Source: CALXSC01 sp035470525
GTDB taxonomy: Bacteria > Pseudomonadota > Alphaproteobacteria > Rickettsiales > UBA1997
NCBI GenBank assembly: GCA_035470525.1
Contig: DATIQT010000125.1
Location: 1 to 8,280 of the forward strand
Direction of reading: 5' to 3'
DNA length: 8,280 nt
Part shown: positions 5,943 to 8,280 of the stretch, piece by piece
How the letters are laid out: each line of letters starts with the position of its first letter
How positions within the stretch are numbered: the first letter of the stretch is position 1
Translations under genes and position numbers: made by a program
The notes under the pieces: generated by a model
Databases searched by the model: none
The model's input: the letters and a program-made list of their open reading frames with translations, nothing else
What the model was told of the DNA's origin: nothing

Positions 5943-7166
5943 TCATCCATATCTTAACGCATCTATAGGGTTTAATTTTGTAGCTTTAATAGCAGGTGCT
6001 ATACCTGAAACTATACCAACAAATATAGCTGCTAACACAGAAATTATGATAGTAAATAAACTTATAGGAACTGTTTTACTAAAAATATTTCCTCCAATTT
6101 GAGATAAAATAATTCCCAAAAACATGCCGAATAAACTTCCTATTGCTGATATTAAAATAGATTCTATTAAGAATTGGAACAAAATACTCCTATTTGGTGC
6201 TCCAATAGCTTTTCTAATACCAATTTCTTTCGTTCTTTCTGTAACAGAAGTTAACATCATATTCATAATACCTATACTTCCTACAAACAAAGAAATAGAA
6301 GCAACTGAAGATAACAAAATAGTTAAAACCAAACCAATCATACTTATTTTTTGAACCATTTCAGTTAAATTAACAATTTCAAAATCAGGATCTCCATTTA
6401 CAGAAATATTATGTCTAACTTCTAACAAAGTTTGTATCCTTCTTTCAACTATTTTCATATTTTCTGTTTTATCAAAAGTTACAAAAAGAATAGCTACTCT
6501 ATCTGGAAATGCGTTACTAGTAAGTCTATTTTTAAAAGCTTTAACAGGGAGTAGAATAACATCATCTTGATCGTTTCCTCTACTATCAGCACCTTTTTCT
6601 TGTAATATTCCTATGATTTTAAAAGGAACTCCTTTTATTCTTATATCTTTTCCCAAAGGTTCTTCACCATAAGGGAATAACTTATCAACAATAGTTTGTC
6701 CAATTACTGCAAAAGGACTGCCACTGTAAACATCTTTTTCTGAAAACATATTTCCTCTAGCTATTTTAAAACTATGTATATCTAAATATTCAGTATTAGT
6801 ACCATAAACGGTGGTATTCCAATTATTAGATCCAGCAACAACTTGATAACTTGAAGAAACTAAAGGAGCTACATTAACAACATCTTCTACCTCTTTAACA
6901 GCTTGCATATCCTGCATTGTTAATGTAGGCATTCCTCCTCTTCCGCTATGAATACCACCCTTATTTGATGATGCAGGAACAACCAACATCATATTTCCAC
7001 CAATACCTTCCAATTGTTTATTAATTTCAAGCTGAACAGCTTGACCAGTGGCAACCATCAAAACAACAGCACAAACTCCAATAACAACACCAAGAATAGT
7101 TAAAAAAGATCTTAACTTATTTGATATTATTGAAATCCATGCCTCTTCTAACATTGGCAGAATCAT
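5943..7166 (-). CDS. MacB/FtsX-type ABC transporter permease (407 aa)
   Basis: An inner-membrane subunit of a type VII (mechanotransmission) ABC transporter, the MacB/LolCE/FtsX class. It has the standard order: a short cytoplasmic start with NKLRSFLTILGVVIG leading into TM1 (about 20-41), a large periplasmic MacB core domain (about 45-270, with QLEGIGGNMMLVV, FAVIGQTIVDKLF and DDVILLPV), then the FtsX domain with TM2 (about 277-303), the ERTKEIGIRKAIGA coupling segment (310-323), TM3 (about 328-356) and TM4 (about 369-393), and the usual P-x-x-KA-x-x-L-x-PIDALR end. Length is normal. An AGG about seven bases before the ATG may be the ribosome site. It follows the ATPase gene by 63 bp on the same strand, so the two probably form one operon. 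Substrate unknown; no membrane-fusion partner is visible. Confidence 0.92.
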   Translation of the reverse strand: MILPMLEEAWISIISNKLRSFLTILGVVIGVCAVVLMVATGQAVQLEINKQLEGIGGNMMLVVPASSNKGGIHSGRGGMPTLTMQDMQAVKEVEDVVNVAPLVSSSYQVVAGSNNWNTTVYGTNTEYLDIHSFKIARGNMFSEKDVYSGSPFAVIGQTIVDKLFPYGEEPLGKDIRIKGVPFKIIGILQEKGADSRGNDQDDVILLPVKAFKNRLTSNAFPDRVAILFVTFDKTENMKIVERRIQTLLEVRHNISVNGDPDFEIVNLTEMVQKISMIGLVLTILLSSVASISLFVGSIGIMNMMLTSVTERTKEIGIRKAIGAPNRSILFQFLIESILISAIGSLFGMFLGIILSQIGGNIFSKTVPISLFTIIISVLAAIFVGIVSGIAPAIKATKLNPIDALRYG

Positions 7167-7229
7167 ATTAACCTAAAAGTTATTATAATAGGATTTTTTT
7201 ATATTTTATATAATTGTCAAGAAAATACA

Positions 7230-7988
7230 CTAAAAAAATTTTATAGGACCTTCTGCTTCGCCTTTAATAAATTGTTTTATATAAGGATTATCAGTTTTGT
7301 CCATTTCTTTTACAGTTCCCTGCCATATTATTTTACCTTGATACAACAAAGCTATTTTATCAGCAATTTTCCTTGCAGAAGAAATATCATGAGTAATTGT
7401 AACAGTTGTAGCACCAACACTTTTTGATGATTTTATTATCAAATCATTAATCACATCAGACATAATAGGATCCAATCCAGTAGTTGGTTCATCAAAAAAT
7501 ATTATTTCTGGGTCAGCGCAAATAGCCCTAGCTAAAGAAACTCTTTTTTGCATACCACCAGATAGTTCGGAAGGATATAAATCAGCTACCGCCTGACTCA
7601 GACCAACCACTTTTAGTTTATTTATAGCAATATCTTTCGCATCATCTTTATATATATTTTCTGAATTAATCAATCTAAAAGCTACATTTTGCCATACTGT
7701 TAATGAATCAAAAAGTGCACCACCTTGAAATAAATAACCAAATTTACCTAACATTATATCTTTTTTAGTATAACTCATTTTTGTAATATTCTTTCCATCA
7801 ACAAATATATCTCCTTTGTCTATATCTAATAAACCAGTAATAGACTTAATCAACACAGATTTTCCAGAACCAGAACCTCCTAAAATAACCAATGATTCTT
7901 TATCGTATATTTCCAGATTAATACCAGTCAAAACATGCTTATTATCAAATGATTTATACAAATTTTCTATTTTAATTTTAGGAGTCAT
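7230..7988 (-). CDS. mlaF: MlaF-like ABC transporter ATP-binding protein (252 aa)
   Basis: A cytoplasmic ATPase of the MlaF/Ttg2A group, known as the motor of retrograde phospholipid transport that keeps outer-membrane lipid asymmetry. Visible motifs are Walker A GGSGSGKS (37-44), a Q-loop in FQGGALFDSLTVWQNVAF (87-104), which is typical of MlaF, signature LSGGMQKRV (142-150), Walker B IIFFDEP (162-168), D-loop GLDP (171-174) and switch H200. The GPIKFF ending also resembles MlaF. All catalytic residues are present and the length is near the usual ~260. The expected partners MlaE and MlaD are not beside it: upstream comes an insertion sequence, and downstream a MacB/FtsX-type permease. It may therefore have been separated from mlaE, or may serve the neighbouring permease. 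MacB and LolD ATPases normally carry a GGEQQRVA-type signature, so the sequence favours the MlaF group. Confidence 0.88.
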   Translation of the reverse strand: MTPKIKIENLYKSFDNKHVLTGINLEIYDKESLVILGGSGSGKSVLIKSITGLLDIDKGDIFVDGKNITKMSYTKKDIMLGKFGYLFQGGALFDSLTVWQNVAFRLINSENIYKDDAKDIAINKLKVVGLSQAVADLYPSELSGGMQKRVSLARAICADPEIIFFDEPTTGLDPIMSDVINDLIIKSSKSVGATTVTITHDISSARKIADKIALLYQGKIIWQGTVKEMDKTDNPYIKQFIKGEAEGPIKFF

Positions 7989-8018
7989 AATAACTTTATT
8001 ACTTCATAAATAAAGAAT

Positions 8019-8041
8019 ATTATAAACAAATAATTTTTCAA
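8019..8041 (-). promoter_or_regulatory. Possible promoter upstream of the ABC operon
   Basis: On the minus strand a perfect TATAAT (8024-8019) lies about 30 bases before the ATPase start, and TTGAAA (8041-8036) lies upstream. Their spacing is only 11 bases. TTGAAA pairs better with TATTCT, 16 bases away. A promoter here is plausible but its exact boxes are unclear. Confidence 0.33.
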
Positions 8042-8053
8042 TAGACCTTCTAC
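8042..8053 (+). repeat. Sequence resembling the palindromic-element terminus
   Basis: TAGACCTTCTAC agrees at 10 of 12 bases with TAGACCTCCTGC, the terminus of the 5700-5918 element. No partner arm is found nearby, so it may be a relic or chance. Confidence 0.2.
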
Positions 8054-8143
8054 AAAAAAATTTGGTAATTAAAGCATCTTTATATGGTATTCAGAAATCA
8101 ATATTAGCATTTATATTGTAATAATGAGCTTTATATTTTATTA

Positions 8144-8159
8144 GGGGCTAGACAAGTAT
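8144..8159 (+). repeat. Terminal inverted repeat of the right-hand IS
   Basis: GGGGCTAGACAAGTAT has an inverted near-identical counterpart at 126-142. Its position just beyond a transposase stop codon supports its being the real IS terminus. Confidence 0.55.
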
Positions 8160-8178
8160 CTCTCTAAAAACTCGCAAC

Positions 8179-8280
8179 TTAAACCTGATATTTGAAATAA
8201 TTTTTAAATAATTTCCAAATAACTTTTTCTAGTTCTTCATTACTTAGTTTTCTGTTATTAAATCTAAATTCACATTCTTT
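8179..8280 (-). CDS. IS1595/ISXO2-like transposase, C-terminal 33 residues (partial)
   Basis: The last 33 codons of a gene entering from the right edge, ending with TAA at 8179-8181. The peptide starts KECEFRFNNRKL and continues with a Lys-rich amphipathic helix (ELEKVIWKLFKNYFK). The E-x-E-F-R-F-N-x-R block near the C-terminus is a recognisable hallmark of the ISXO2-like (IS1595) DDE transposase domain, where it follows the last catalytic residue region. The catalytic D, D and N/E residues lie outside the window, so intactness cannot be judged. The gene lies inside the IS whose terminal repeat starts 35 bases downstream. The family assignment rests on one short motif; the IS context supports it. 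Confidence 0.68.
   Translation of the reverse strand, partial: KECEFRFNNRKLSNEELEKVIWKLFKNYFKYQV

Larger units (their letters stand above)
8144..8280 (-). mobile_element. End of an IS1595-like insertion sequence (cut by window edge)
   Basis: The element begins with GGGGCTAGACAAGTAT at 8144 and continues past the window. Thirty-five bases inside it lies the stop codon of a transposase reading out of the element on the minus strand. GG-starting ends are usual for IS1595-family elements, which also typically duplicate about 8 bp of target. The adjacent octamer at 8136-8143 is TTTTATTA, but its partner copy lies outside the window. The IS end lies about 155 bp upstream of the mlaF start. Confidence 0.65.

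Noticed and set aside
6124..6354. Plus-strand frame inside the permease gene.
   Set aside because: Shadow of the FtsX-domain coding region, with no independent support.
7182..7220. TTGACA (7220-7215) and TATAAT (7187-7182) on the minus strand as a promoter for the permease.
   Set aside because: The boxes are 27 bases apart, too far for a sigma-70 promoter; co-transcription with the ATPase gene is simpler.
7816..8013. Plus-strand frame opposite the 5' end of the MlaF-like gene.
   Set aside because: It covers the Walker A region of the real gene on the other strand and has no recognisable product.

Overview
The window is very AT-rich and reads as a chromosomal stretch of an alphaproteobacterium, most likely a Rickettsiales-type intracellular or host-associated lineage. 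The taxonomic clue is a DUF1013/TrcR-like regulator, a family known essentially only from Alphaproteobacteria. Low GC, Lys/Asn/Ile-rich proteins, many orphan proteins and IS/MITE debris fit that lifestyle. The exact genus cannot be read from the sequence.

Layout. The left edge (1-160) has no gene. It carries a short hairpin and, at 126-142, a near match to the inverted repeat that ends the insertion sequence at the far right of the window. An orphan gene (161-682, minus) follows, then alr (917-2356, plus), an alanine racemase with an extra, catalytically degenerate copy of its C-terminal domain. alr runs tail-to-tail, with a 20-bp overlap, into a lysine-rich orphan (2337-3245, minus). That orphan is joined to the upstream holA (DNA polymerase III delta) by a TAATG stop/start overlap. 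Divergent from holA lies a plus-strand pair: the TrcR-like regulator and rplY (ribosomal protein L25/CTC).

After rplY comes a 341-bp gene-free stretch (5602-5942). It holds a hairpin terminator usable on both strands and a 219-bp palindromic element with 73-bp perfect arms flanked by TA, which looks like a non-autonomous transposable element (MITE). On its other side is a minus-strand ABC pair: an MlaF-like ATPase (7230-7988) followed by a MacB/FtsX-type permease (5943-7166). Upstream of the ATPase the window ends inside an insertion sequence (8144-8280), whose visible coding part is the last 33 residues of an IS1595/ISXO2-like transposase.

The core genes are unrelated housekeeping functions: D-alanine supply for peptidoglycan, the replication clamp loader, cell-cycle transcription, the ribosome and envelope transport. 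The unusual material is the alr domain duplication, the perfect palindrome, the paired IS ends at the two window edges, the MlaF-type ATPase with a MacB-type permease, and the orphan translationally coupled to holA. I found no CRISPR array, tRNA, rRNA, phage or defence module.
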